Assembly (NCBI RefSeq): GCF_022664435.1
Contig: NZ_JAKREU010000008.1
Location: 62,001-126,000, forward strand
DNA length: 64,000 nucleotides
DNA from: Sphingomonas panni
GTDB taxonomy: Bacteria > Pseudomonadota > Alphaproteobacteria > Sphingomonadales > Sphingomonadaceae
Reading direction: 5' to 3'
In this document: positions 35,402-43,604 of the stretch, one piece after another
How the letters are laid out: the number at the start of each line of letters is the position of its first letter
Position numbering within the stretch: position 1 is the first letter of the stretch
The notes under the pieces: model-generated
What the model saw: only the letters and a program-made list of their open reading frames with translations
Databases searched by the model: none
What the model was told of the DNA's origin: nothing
Translations under genes and position numbers: made by a program

Positions 35402-36077
35402 CGCTGCCCTCCACAATCAGGGAGAAGCCCTCACCACCACGCTGGCGAGCGCATTCCACCGTCCATCTCGCCCTTCCTACACCCGCGACCTCAAGCCGCT
35501 CGGACGGTGTGGTGCCGATCCGCCAGCGGGTCCAGGCCGCGGATGGTTCGGCAAGCGGATCCTCGTTGAGTCCGCGTCGACGGCGCAAAAGCAGGACCGG
35601 CATGTCAGCCTCGGCCGCGACCAACTGCAGGCGGCGGGTGGCGACCATGGAGACTTTGCTCGCCTCCGCGACGATGGCAGACGGTGTACCGTCGCGCACC
35701 GTATCCTCGATCACCGCCAGAAGGGCCGCGTCATCGCGCGGTTGGGCATGGATCACGGCTGCGCTGGGTAAGCCGATCTGCTCCAGCGCCGGCGCATACA
35801 GGTCAGCGCGGCAGCTCGCCCACAACACCGGCCCGCCTGTCGCAGCAGCTTCGCGCGCGGCGATGCTGGCGAGGAAGAGGGTCGTCGCCGCGTCGTCGAC
35901 CATCGTGGCACTCTGTGCCGTCGCCTCGTGTAGCGCGCCCGCGCGAAGGCCCCCTGCCCCGAGCCGCCCGTCGATCGCATCGACACCGAAAGGCATGATG
36001 CGGAAGTCGGTCGCGGGTGTGGCGATCGTCCGAAGATGCGCTATGGTCGGCGCTGATGAATCAAGGGCGGCGGGCAT
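35316..36077 (-). CDS. imuA: Mutasome protein ImuA (RecA-like)
   Basis: A 253-residue RecA/SulA-like protein lacking a conventional Walker A. Markers: FGVDAIDGRLGAGGLRAGALHE at the N-terminus, ASIAAREAAATGGPVLWAS in the core, then LLLRRRRGLNEDPLAEPSAAWTRWRI near residue 180, which is diagnostic for ImuA. It is the first gene of the imuA-imuB-dnaE2 operon. A LexA box lies 19 bp upstream. No clear ribosome site precedes the ATG, so a leaderless or short-leader transcript is possible. Confidence 0.93.
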   Translation of the reverse strand: MPAALDSSAPTIAHLRTIATPATDFRIMPFGVDAIDGRLGAGGLRAGALHEATAQSATMVDDAATTLFLASIAAREAAATGGPVLWASCRADLYAPALEQIGLPSAAVIHAQPRDDAALLAVIEDTVRDGTPSAIVAEASKVSMVATRRLQLVAAEADMPVLLLRRRRGLNEDPLAEPSAAWTRWRIGTTPSERLEVAGVGRARWTVECARQRGGEGFSLIVEGSDETGRLAVPAGLGHRAAETVGTVRFAAA

Positions 36078-36095
36078 AAGGGTTAGACTCTACTC

Positions 36096-36110
36096 GTTCC
36101 CTTTATGTTC
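36096..36110. promoter_or_regulatory. LexA (SOS) box, GTTC-N7-GTTC
   Basis: GTTC-cctttat-GTTC at 36096-36110 (GAAC-ataaagg-GAAC on the minus strand) matches the direct-repeat LexA site of alphaproteobacteria. It lies 19 bp upstream of the imuA start, where a repressor would block the mutasome operon, and about 135 bp upstream of the divergent HNH gene. Confidence 0.85.
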
Positions 36111-36244
36111 CGTTACCGAGCTCTGTTGGTCAAGCCTCGATCCTCTCGGTTCATCGTTTCGCGGTGGAACACCTGCAAAACGGTGTGAAAACAAACGGCG
36201 AAAATCAGCTTTCCAAGGCTGGTCGCGTGACTCATAGAAATGCG

Positions 36245-36691
36245 ATGCCGATCCGCGCCGAAAACCGTTGGCTTTACCCGATCGACTGGCAGCAGCTGTC
36301 AGGCACGATCCGGTTCGACCGCGCCGGCAGGCGCTGCGAGCAATGCGGTCGGCCGCACCTTCGGCGGGTCGCTCACCTTGGCGATGGACGCTGGTGGGAT
36401 GCCGATGCGAGGTGTTGGCGGTCAGACCAGGGCAAGCGGGTTTCGATGAAGGGCGGCTTTACGCTGGCGAGCGTCCGGACGACCTATGTCGTGCTGGCAT
36501 GCGCGCACCTCGATCATGATCCGAGCAACAGCGCCCCGGCTAACCTGCGAGCGCTCTGTCAACGCTGCCACATGATCCACGATGCGGCCGAGCACCGCTG
36601 GCAGCGCTGGTGGAATGGGTTTCGGCTGCGGGCGATGCGGGACCTGTATGAGGATCCGCGCATCACCCGCGAGCGACACGCTGCAAGTTAG
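36245..36691 (+). CDS. HNH-endonuclease-like protein
   Basis: A 148-residue protein beginning MPIRAENRWLYPIDW. It has two zinc-type Cys pairs (CEQC near residue 32 and CQRC near 117) around a CAHLDHDPSNSAPANLRALC core, the H-N-type segment of HNH nucleases, ending with HMIHD. Proteins of this size are often nicking or homing-type nucleases, or simply structural HNH domains. It is divergent to imuA and shares the LexA-box intergenic region, so it could be damage-inducible. A longer frame to 36164 is open but lacks a better start. Confidence 0.7.
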   Translation: MPIRAENRWLYPIDWQQLSGTIRFDRAGRRCEQCGRPHLRRVAHLGDGRWWDADARCWRSDQGKRVSMKGGFTLASVRTTYVVLACAHLDHDPSNSAPANLRALCQRCHMIHDAAEHRWQRWWNGFRLRAMRDLYEDPRITRERHAAS

Positions 36692-36864
36692 AGGTCAATG
36701 TTTCGGTTCTTCATGGCGTCAGCCGCGATGTCAGCGATCGGCCCTATCCCGCCGACTGCCTCATAGATCACGGTAACATCGTGGTCCTCGAGCTTGTCGA
36801 GCATCAGCGCAACCGCTCGGGCGTTCGCCTCATCCAGTACGGTCTTTGTGTCGTCGCTCGTCAT
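36688..36864 (-). CDS. Very small hypothetical protein antisense-adjacent to HU
   Basis: A 58-residue minus-strand frame starting at ATG 36864: MTSDDTKTVLDEANARAVAL, ending AADAMKNRNIDL. Composition is that of a normal soluble acidic helical protein, with codon-like third-position GC, and it fills the gap between the HNH gene (4-bp overlap of stops) and the HU gene (divergent). The upstream ribosome site is weak (GGAAT). Not assignable to a family. Confidence 0.45.
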   Translation of the reverse strand: MTSDDTKTVLDEANARAVALMLDKLEDHDVTVIYEAVGGIGPIADIAADAMKNRNIDL

Positions 36865-36905
36865 GAGTAAGGATTCCGCTCGTTTTTCTAGGGAGCATGA
36901 ATAGC

Positions 36906-37175
36906 ATGAACATCAGCGAGCTGGCCAAGGGCGTCGCCACGTCGACGGGATCGAGCGAAGCCGACGCCAAGAAGGCGATCACGGCGGTTTTCGATCAGAT
37001 CGCGGACGCTGCAGCGAAGGGCGATGAAGTCTCGATCCCTGGTTTCGGCAAGTTTGCCGTCAAGGATCGGCCCGAGCGGCAGGGCCGCAACCCGGCGACC
37101 GGCGAAGCCATGACGATCGCGGCGTCGAAGAAGGTGTCGTTTACCGCCGCGAAGGGTCTGAAGGACAAGCTCTGA
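36906..37175 (+). CDS. HU-family nucleoid protein
   Basis: An 89-residue HU/IHF-type DNA-bending protein: MNISELAKGVATSTGSSEADAKKAI, DEVSIPGFGKFAVKDRPERQGRNPATGEAM and SKKVSFTAAKGLKDKL; the RxGRNPxTGE arm that grips DNA is intact. ATG 36906 is placed 10 bp after GGGAG; ATG 36897 would leave almost no spacing. Plasmid HU proteins help compact the plasmid or assist replication and recombination. It stands between the SOS cassette and the SRAP gene. Confidence 0.95.
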   Translation: MNISELAKGVATSTGSSEADAKKAITAVFDQIADAAAKGDEVSIPGFGKFAVKDRPERQGRNPATGEAMTIAASKKVSFTAAKGLKDKL

Positions 37176-37220
37176 CGAACAAGCGCCGGCGATCGTCGCC
37201 GGCGCCGATAGGAGGCGCTG

Positions 37221-37844
37221 ATGTGTAATCGGTATCGATTAACGGCGAAGCAGGCCGAGGTGGCTGCGACGTTCGGCATCCGCACCCCCTATGAGGTGGA
37301 GGAGACGTTTCCAATTGGCGATATCTTCCCGACGGGGAAGAAGACGCCGTTCTATGGCGCTGTCGTTGTGCAGGATGGCGACGATCGCAGGCTCGAGCGC
37401 ATGGAGTGGGGCGTGCCGACGCAGGTGCCGAGTAAGCGTGATCCGACGGTAAAGCTGACGAAGTACGTGACCAACGTGCGCAATCTCAGTTCCAGCTTCT
37501 GGCGGTCGATGCTGACCACCCCGGCTCGGCGTTGTCTCGTGCCGGTTACGTCGTTCTCTGAATATGGACTCGCGCCTGGTGAGGACGGCAAGAAGCCGCT
37601 GCACTGGTTCGACGTGCCCAGCCGACCTGTCTTCGCCTTTGCCGGAATTTGGAGACCGACGGAGCGCGGGAATGCTTATAGTTTTCTTACTACTGAGCCC
37701 AACTTCCTAGTCTCGCCTATACACCCCAAGGCAATGCCTGTCATTCTGCATGACGACGATTATGCTCGATGGCTCACTGGCCCCTGGAACGAGTTAGAGC
37801 CACTTGTATCTCCGTATCCGGCGCAACTCATGCGCTTAGAATAG
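37221..37844 (+). CDS. SRAP-family abasic-site shielding protein (YedK/HMCES)
   Basis: A 207-residue SOS-response-associated protein. Catalytic residues of the family are in place: Cys2 exposed after Met removal (MCNRY), Asn85 in TNVRN, Glu114 in SFSEY, His168 in HPKAMP; the usual Arg after the His-x motif is a Lys here. SRAP proteins crosslink to abasic sites in single-stranded DNA and protect them. It lies 45 bp after HU, with ribosome site AGGAGG. No LexA box seen directly upstream, but the mutasome operon is adjacent. Confidence 0.93.
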   Translation: MCNRYRLTAKQAEVAATFGIRTPYEVEETFPIGDIFPTGKKTPFYGAVVVQDGDDRRLERMEWGVPTQVPSKRDPTVKLTKYVTNVRNLSSSFWRSMLTTPARRCLVPVTSFSEYGLAPGEDGKKPLHWFDVPSRPVFAFAGIWRPTERGNAYSFLTTEPNFLVSPIHPKAMPVILHDDDYARWLTGPWNELEPLVSPYPAQLMRLE

Positions 37845-37893
37845 CGCTGCACTTGCAAGCGGCCGCGCCGACTTTGCCTTTTATGCGGCACCG

Positions 37894-38694
37894 TTATGGG
37901 GATTTATGAGGCTTCGGCTTGGTAGGCTGCGGATGCGGATGTTGAATAGTGGTCTTCATCACAGTGAGGCCGTCGTCGCTCTTCACCCAATTGGCATTCC
38001 CCGATTGATCTATGACAATGATTTGCTGATCCGTCGGCATTGGATAACCAGAAATCCTCGATCCGCCGCTCGTAATAATTGATACGCAATCTGTTCTGCC
38101 GCCATTCGCCGCTGGTCTCTTTAGGCCAGCGCAAATCAAGGCACTCGATTTTGCTTCCTTCGCGAGCCGCATGCCCTCTTCGTAACCAACCGAGAGGACT
38201 GTACCTGATGCAAAGAAAAGACCGTACAGGATACCGAAGACGATCATGGCAACAAAGGGGCCGGACCCAATTATAATAGGTCCAAAGCAGCCTGCTGCCT
38301 TCATACCGTTCATGCCTGCTCGGCTGACCGCCCTTACGCGATGACCAACCTTCCGATCGATCCATCGTATTCTATCGATGATCGCTAGGCAGGTCATGCT
38401 TACAGCGCCGCCTAATATGCATATCAAGGTAACCGCCAGAAAGATCGCTGTCGCGGAGGCGTTCAGGATAGCGACTATTCCGGCTATGAAATCGCCAGCC
38501 GCAGTCTGGTCCTGCAAGCCGGATGGCAGGCCAAACTCATTGAACAACGAAAGCTGGGATGATTCTCCCACAAATAATATATAGGGAGGTATTAGCAGTG
38601 TGACGACTGGAAGCGAAAGGCGCAGGACCTTTACAGCGCGACCGAGGAAGCGCTGCCTTAAATTACCGTGCTGACCGTCTGCTAAAATAGGCAC
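37894..38694 (-). CDS. Multi-pass membrane protein paired with the helicase-nuclease
   Basis: A GTG-started 266-residue protein with three or four membrane segments: LSLPVVTLLIPPYILFVG, FIAGIVAILNASATAIFLAVTLICILGGAVSM and FGPIIIGSGPFVAMIVFGILYGLFFASG. A soluble C-terminal part has a His/Pro/Lys-rich tail. It lies 73 bp downstream of the helicase-nuclease gene on the same strand and shares its lower GC content and unlike codon use, which suggests joint acquisition. No family recognised; a membrane effector of a defence system is one possibility. Confidence 0.6.
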   Translation of the reverse strand: MPILADGQHGNLRQRFLGRAVKVLRLSLPVVTLLIPPYILFVGESSQLSLFNEFGLPSGLQDQTAAGDFIAGIVAILNASATAIFLAVTLICILGGAVSMTCLAIIDRIRWIDRKVGHRVRAVSRAGMNGMKAAGCFGPIIIGSGPFVAMIVFGILYGLFFASGTVLSVGYEEGMRLAKEAKSSALICAGLKRPAANGGRTDCVSIITSGGSRISGYPMPTDQQIIVIDQSGNANWVKSDDGLTVMKTTIQHPHPQPTKPKPHKSP

Positions 38695-38767
38695 TTCCAG
38701 CCCTAACTCCGAAACGTCATATCGGTTCTAGGCGGGGCTACAGACACTCCGCCTCATCGATTTACGC

Positions 38768-41254
38768 CTATGCAAGTGGTACGGTAAACGCGTCTATAAA
38801 GCGATCTGCTGTCAGGTTATGTGTGGCGAGTTGTTGATGTACGGCCGCGGGGTCTCCAAGAACCTCCTCATTCGCCGCTTTAACGAAGTCCAAAAAGCTA
38901 TCTCTAAGTAGCCGAAGCCGGTGCCCATCTATGACCCGGCAATCCGGTATAGCAGTGGCCTGCGGCCCTACATACGAGAGTGGATGAATGATAATCGGGA
39001 TAAATGGCTCGGTATCCCCATATCGGTCTTTGAACCACTCGATTGATTGGCCGAGTTGGCCGAGGTCGCGCTTTTTTATGCCTTCCTCGGATCCAGCCTC
39101 ATTTTTGCATTCTATGACCAGAAACTCCCTCCCTGGTAGCCGCCAGAGATTATCCGGACCTTCCTGATAGTCCTCCTCTGGCCGCTGCGAGAGCATCCCG
39201 ATTGCTAGACCAAGCTGACGCACAGCCTCCTCAAAACGTTTGTAAGGCACGCGCTTAAAGGCAAGATCCTCCTTGACGTCCGTCGCGAAAAAGATCCGAT
39301 CCTGATGCTCAAGACGGCGGGTCCGCAGGTAACGTATTGCAGACACAGCCTGAGCTTCGTTCACTGTTGAGAGGCGTTCATAGCTAAGCGCTTCGAGTGG
39401 GCGGGTTACGCTCCGGTTCAAAGCGTAGGCCGCCTTGGTTATTTTCTGCGCCTCTGCCCGATCGTGAAAGTGCGTAAGCTGCGCAAGGCGGCTCATCAAC
39501 CAGGCCTTATTGTCATCGTCCGTTGCTGAGGTCACCACAGGTTGCAGCGTTGCGACTGCTCCCCTCGTATCGCCATCTCGAGCCAAGTCGATTGCGGATC
39601 GCAGGGTCACCTGCGTGCGGTCAAAGCGCAATTCATTTGATCCCTCGGCTTTCAGCAGTGCCGACCGCGCTGATTTTCGCCACCCGTCGTGCCTGCTCAG
39701 ACAGTGGTCGACGACTTGAGCGACCTTTCCGATATCGATTGTCCCGCCCGCCGCCTTCTCGACCTGTTTCGCGAGTTTTAGAGAAAGGTCGAGCTGCGCA
39801 CTCGTCGCGGCGGTAAGCATCGCCTTTCCGTCCGCAGAAAGAAGCCTCTCCGTCAACTTCGAGCCGAACAGGATGACGGCGCAAAAGTCGTCAATTGATC
39901 TCACGCCACGACCCATGCCTTGCTCTATCCGCTGCACCTGCCGGTGCAGAGTGACACCGGACGCGCTCAGCACTGTCATGTCCGCGCGTTCTACCAGCGA
40001 TGCAGCCTCTGGCAGACCTACAATAGCGAGAACGCGGCACGCGTCGTCCGGGAGATCGATGCCGTCATATCTGTTCACAAGCACCGTCATACCGACGTGC
40101 GATTGCCTGAGCTTCGCGACACCGTCAGCAACATCATCGCCCATCAATATTTGGTCGGCGTGGTTAGCCCATTCCTCAGAAGCTGCTTTCGATGGAACAA
40201 TAACGACGACGTTATGCTCCTTTGAAAGCTCCTTCAACATACCGCTGACGTCGTTGAACGTTATGTCCTTGTTGAGCTGTTGCGGCATCAAAATCATCCG
40301 CTCGCCCATTGTCGCGGAAGGCGTGGTTACCGCCACCTCCAGAACGTCAGGGTCTGCTCCAAAGTGAGTGGCTAGGATAGTGTCATCAGAGAGCGTCGCG
40401 GTCATGTAGATGCGCCGTTTGGCACGCCTAAAGGGGTTGACCAGGTCTGCCCAGGGATAGACGGCAGAAATCTCCATCTCTTGGCCGCCTATTATCACCC
40501 GGCAGAGCGCGAGGCCTTCGCCAAGGAATGGGACGACGTATTTGAAGGGCTTTTCGCTCTCGGCGTTGACTAACTCTGTCAGTAGTTCATCTGCAGCATC
40601 TTTGAGCGCCCAGTAGGGCACCTCAACGTAATCGCTGTGATCGTTAGCTTTAATCCGTTTGAGGCTGCGTGGGCTTTGTTGGTTGATTGCCTCCTCGAAC
40701 CTGTTGAGAGCCCATTCGTAAACGGGATGGCTGGACGGGATCGTTAGCCGGAATTGCCGCTCAAGAGTGCGCAGGCATGCATGTGCATCGTCCACGACGA
40801 TGGCGCCTATGGGGATCTTCTCGCCCTCTTTGGCGACGCCAAACACTGACATGCCATTAAAGACGTGATAGATGCTTGTAACGAGGATCTTAGAGCCGGC
40901 TTTGACATCAGGGTCCCGGGTGGCCGTAGAAACGGCGATACCCAAGCGATCTGCCTCCCATACTACTTGGTCGACTAGAAGGTTATCCGCGCATACAAAT
41001 ACGGCCGGATAAATTCCCTCATTAATCGAGCTTTGCAGAGCGAGCAGTCCGACGGTCGTCTTTCCGGATCCTACATTAAGCTTGATGACAGTGTCTTTAG
41101 ACGTTCTCCGGGAGAACCACCCGTCGAGTACGTCCCGTTGAACATCCCGAAGAAAATCGAAATCCTTATGTTTGTCGAGGGTCTGGAATATCTCACGCGG
41201 GTTAATAGGTGCGACCTCGTCGTCATCCAGCAGCGCATCAAAGTCGATATCCAT
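38768..41254 (-). CDS. Superfamily 2 helicase fused to a PD-(D/E)XK-like nuclease domain
   Basis: An 828-residue protein. N-terminal helicase: Walker A VGSGKTT (residues 61-67), motif II DDAH (155-158), motif III TATLSD, and motif VI QGMGRGVRS, a set close to DinG/XPD-type SF2 enzymes. A middle helical region leads to a C-terminal alpha/beta part with GPDNLW and FLVIECKN (ECK at about 715-717), the spacing of a PD-(D/E)XK nuclease. ATG 41254 (GAGGGTG upstream) is favoured over an extension to 41338. The gene is visibly more AT-rich than the backbone, consistent with recent transfer, and a helicase-nuclease fusion fits phage or plasmid defence. Confidence 0.78.
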   Translation of the reverse strand: MDIDFDALLDDDEVAPINPREIFQTLDKHKDFDFLRDVQRDVLDGWFSRRTSKDTVIKLNVGSGKTTVGLLALQSSINEGIYPAVFVCADNLLVDQVVWEADRLGIAVSTATRDPDVKAGSKILVTSIYHVFNGMSVFGVAKEGEKIPIGAIVVDDAHACLRTLERQFRLTIPSSHPVYEWALNRFEEAINQQSPRSLKRIKANDHSDYVEVPYWALKDAADELLTELVNAESEKPFKYVVPFLGEGLALCRVIIGGQEMEISAVYPWADLVNPFRRAKRRIYMTATLSDDTILATHFGADPDVLEVAVTTPSATMGERMILMPQQLNKDITFNDVSGMLKELSKEHNVVVIVPSKAASEEWANHADQILMGDDVADGVAKLRQSHVGMTVLVNRYDGIDLPDDACRVLAIVGLPEAASLVERADMTVLSASGVTLHRQVQRIEQGMGRGVRSIDDFCAVILFGSKLTERLLSADGKAMLTAATSAQLDLSLKLAKQVEKAAGGTIDIGKVAQVVDHCLSRHDGWRKSARSALLKAEGSNELRFDRTQVTLRSAIDLARDGDTRGAVATLQPVVTSATDDDNKAWLMSRLAQLTHFHDRAEAQKITKAAYALNRSVTRPLEALSYERLSTVNEAQAVSAIRYLRTRRLEHQDRIFFATDVKEDLAFKRVPYKRFEEAVRQLGLAIGMLSQRPEEDYQEGPDNLWRLPGREFLVIECKNEAGSEEGIKKRDLGQLGQSIEWFKDRYGDTEPFIPIIIHPLSYVGPQATAIPDCRVIDGHRLRLLRDSFLDFVKAANEEVLGDPAAVHQQLATHNLTADRFIDAFTVPLA

Positions 41255-41816
41255 AAGGCACCCTCTTCCGATTAGAGTAGAGGACTCGCATTGATTACGC
41301 CTGCCCTGCAATGGGTAAATGTCTCTGCCTGGCTTCAATGTGTGCGGTCTGGTATGGGTATACCCTCTGCGTTCCTACTCTGGCCGGTCCGATTTCCGCC
41401 AAAATTGGACGTCATAAATTTGGCTCGGGTTGGCCCTTTGGTCCGCCTGAAGTCCTAACCAAGGAGGACCAAAGGGCACCCTACCAAACGGCACCGCAGA
41501 GCTCCTTTGAGGATTGAAGCTCTGCCTTATGTGCGCTCGCAAGACGGTGTCGGCGCGTTGAATTTACTGCTGGCGACTGTCCTACAAACGATAGGCCCGC
41601 GAGACAGTCGGGTGCTCCACCTCGATGCTTGGACACATGGGTGAGGTTATGTCTTAATCCTCGCTCTATGTAGATTCGTTTCAATGCGGCGTCGAACACC
41701 GCCTGGTACCGATCAGCGGCCAAGCGTTATGGGTTTGCGTGTGTTCATTGACGGGTATGCCACAGTCCTCGTGGCACACCTCACATTTCAATCGAACTAT
41801 AATTTTCGAAGGCATT
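41255..41816. other. Gene-poor junction between the defence-like island and the catabolic region
   Basis: This stretch of about 560 bp has no convincing gene. It contains the perfect palindrome GGGTATACCC (41356-41365) upstream of the helicase gene and a perfect 12-bp inverted repeat GCCCTTTGGTCC/GGACCAAAGGGC (41433-41444 and 41467-41478) with a 22-nt spacer. An 80-residue frame (41723-41481, minus, TTG start) has no support. The segment may be the scar of an insertion. Confidence 0.5.
41433..41478. repeat. Perfect 12-bp inverted repeat
   Basis: GCCCTTTGGTCC at 41433-41444 and its exact complement GGACCAAAGGGC at 41467-41478, separated by 22 nt. There is no T run, so it does not look like a terminator. 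It lies exactly in the junction between the AT-rich helicase island and the aromatic degradation genes and may be a recombination or protein-binding site. Confidence 0.6.
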
Positions 41817-43283
41817 CTAGAAAGGGTAAGCGGGTGCTGTTCCCTTGATGGTCGTCCACTGCCAATGCGTAAACTCTTCCCAGTTCGCCGGGCCGCCGAT
41901 CGATGTTCCGTTACCAGATGCTCCGACACCACCGAAAGGGTTAACGACGTCGTCGTTCACGGTTTGGTCGTTGATGTGGACCAGACCCGCCTGAAGGCGG
42001 TCACCAATGGCCATACCGCGTCCAACGTCGCGGGTGATGATCGCCGCGGACAGGCCGTATTCAGTGTCGTTGGCGAGCGCGATCGCCTGTTCATCACTCT
42101 CGAACGGTACGACAACCGCCACAGGCCCGAAGATTTCGTCGCTGAACGCAGGCATGTCCTTGCTTACCCCTGTCAGCACGGTCGGCTTGAAAAACAAACC
42201 ATCGGACGTGCCACCCGCAGCTACCTTCGCACCTTGGGCAACGCTTCCATCTAGGACCTTGCGGGCGTGGTCGGCTTGCGTCTGGTTGATGAGCGGTCCA
42301 ACCGCGACCTGCCCGGACATTGGATCGCCCACCGGCAGCGCTTCCGCGTGAGCTACGAGGCGCTTGGTGAACTCCTCGACGATGGTCGCATGCACCAGCA
42401 CCCGCCCTGCAGACATGCAAATCTGTCCCTGATGAAGATAGCTCGCCCATGAGGCATTCTTGGCTGCCAGTTCGAGATCCGCGTCTTCGAGGACGATCAA
42501 AGAATTTTTACCGCCAAGTTCCAGCGAGACCTTTTTCAGGTTTTCGCTGGCCGTCTTGCCTACCATCCGACCAGCGGCGGTAGATCCAGTAAATTGAATC
42601 ATGGCGACGTTCGGATCACGGCACAGCGCCTCGCCCGCGTCGCCGCGTCCCGGCAGTACCTGGAGGACGCCATTTGGTAGACCCGCAAGCTCGAACAACC
42701 GGGCGATCACGAAGCCGCCACAAATGGACGTGCGCGGATCGGGTTTTAGCACAACTGCATTGCCGACCGCGATCGCTGGTGCGACTGCGCGCATCGCCAG
42801 ATAGAGCGGAAAGTTGAACGGGGCGATGATGCCTACGACGCCTAACGGTCGGCGACGGGCGAGGCTGATGCGCCCACGCTCGCTCGGCAGCACAAGCCCC
42901 TGCGCTTGCTGTGGCATGGCACCCGCAAGCGAGATCGACTTGATGGTTATAGACAGTTCGAATTCGGCCTTCGCTCTGACCGATCCACTCTCGCGCATGA
43001 TCCACTCGACGATCTCGTCCCACCGCTCGGTTGCAACCTGCACAACCTTTGGAAAAACGGCTGCCCGATTATCCGGAGTATCGGAGGCCCATGCCTTCTG
43101 AGCGGCGCGCGCACTCGCGGCAGCCGCCGCGATGTCGTCGGGGCTGGCGATGCCGATCTTGCCTAACGTCGCTCCCGTTGCAGGTTCTTGAACGTCTGTC
43201 GTTGTCGACAGCGTTGTCCAGCTCCCGGTGAACGCCCCGCCGCTAAGCTGCTCGTCTCCGATCAGTTTTGTGCTGTCCGTCAC
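41817..43283 (-). CDS. Benzaldehyde-type NAD(P)-dependent aldehyde dehydrogenase
   Basis: A 488-residue ALDH-superfamily enzyme: cofactor loop PFNFPLYLAMRAVAPAIAVGNAVVLKPDP, FTGSTAAGRMVG, catalytic Glu in VSLELGGKN and catalytic Cys in HQGQICMSAGR, then EIFGPVAVV. Overall resemblance is to benzaldehyde dehydrogenases (XylC/vanillin-dehydrogenase group), and the neighbours argue for benzaldehyde or a substituted form as substrate, yielding benzoate for the ben operon. It is cytoplasmic. It is divergent from the GMC gene; a near BenM-type box lies about 90 bp upstream. Exact substrate not proven. Confidence 0.87.
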   Translation of the reverse strand: MTDSTKLIGDEQLSGGAFTGSWTTLSTTTDVQEPATGATLGKIGIASPDDIAAAAASARAAQKAWASDTPDNRAAVFPKVVQVATERWDEIVEWIMRESGSVRAKAEFELSITIKSISLAGAMPQQAQGLVLPSERGRISLARRRPLGVVGIIAPFNFPLYLAMRAVAPAIAVGNAVVLKPDPRTSICGGFVIARLFELAGLPNGVLQVLPGRGDAGEALCRDPNVAMIQFTGSTAAGRMVGKTASENLKKVSLELGGKNSLIVLEDADLELAAKNASWASYLHQGQICMSAGRVLVHATIVEEFTKRLVAHAEALPVGDPMSGQVAVGPLINQTQADHARKVLDGSVAQGAKVAAGGTSDGLFFKPTVLTGVSKDMPAFSDEIFGPVAVVVPFESDEQAIALANDTEYGLSAAIITRDVGRGMAIGDRLQAGLVHINDQTVNDDVVNPFGGVGASGNGTSIGGPANWEEFTHWQWTTIKGTAPAYPF

Positions 43284-43364
43284 TTCCGCTCTCCTAGCTT
43301 TTCGTTTGGCATAGCGTACCTTCGATCAACATCGGGCCGCAAAGACCGTTGAGGTCGCTCACCG

Positions 43365-43379
43365 ATACCCAGTGGATAT
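43365..43379 (-). promoter_or_regulatory. Near match to the BenM/CatM box upstream of the aldehyde dehydrogenase
   Basis: ATAC-ccagtgg-ATAT differs by one base from ATAC-N7-GTAT, the site bound by the LysR regulators BenM and CatM. Its centre is about 89 bp upstream of the aldehyde dehydrogenase start, close to the 96 bp between the exact box and catB. Candidate site for the local LysR protein. Confidence 0.4.
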
Positions 43380-43459
43380 GATGACCCTAATTTAGGCGTT
43401 GTTTTCGGTCTACAAGCCAATTGGTGGTACGCAGGCGACCGTGGCGAGCTACCGTCAGG

Positions 43460-43490
43460 GTATTGGATAGATACAAGATCTGTATTGGAC
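43460..43490 (+). promoter_or_regulatory. Promoter element shared with the TonB receptor gene
   Basis: GTAT-tggatag-ATAC followed after three bases by ATCTGTATTGGAC (43478-43490). The same arrangement, with identical spacing and an identical 13-base block, recurs at 46701-46731. GTAT-N7-ATAC contains a T-N11-A LysR motif. It lies 115 bp before the GMC oxidoreductase start and is likely part of its promoter. Confidence 0.65.
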
Positions 43491-43604
43491 GGCAGTCGAC
43501 TCTCGTCATTACGCTCCTGAAATCGACACGCACGAAAAGCGGCGATGCGTTCGGCTGGAGCCGAAGCGACACGATGCGGCGCCATTGCCGCAAGGAGAGG
43601 ATTG

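Noticed and set aside
41481-41723. 80-codon minus-strand frame in the island junction
   Set aside because: TTG start, no ribosome site, no recognisable domain; may be a gene remnant but not supportable.
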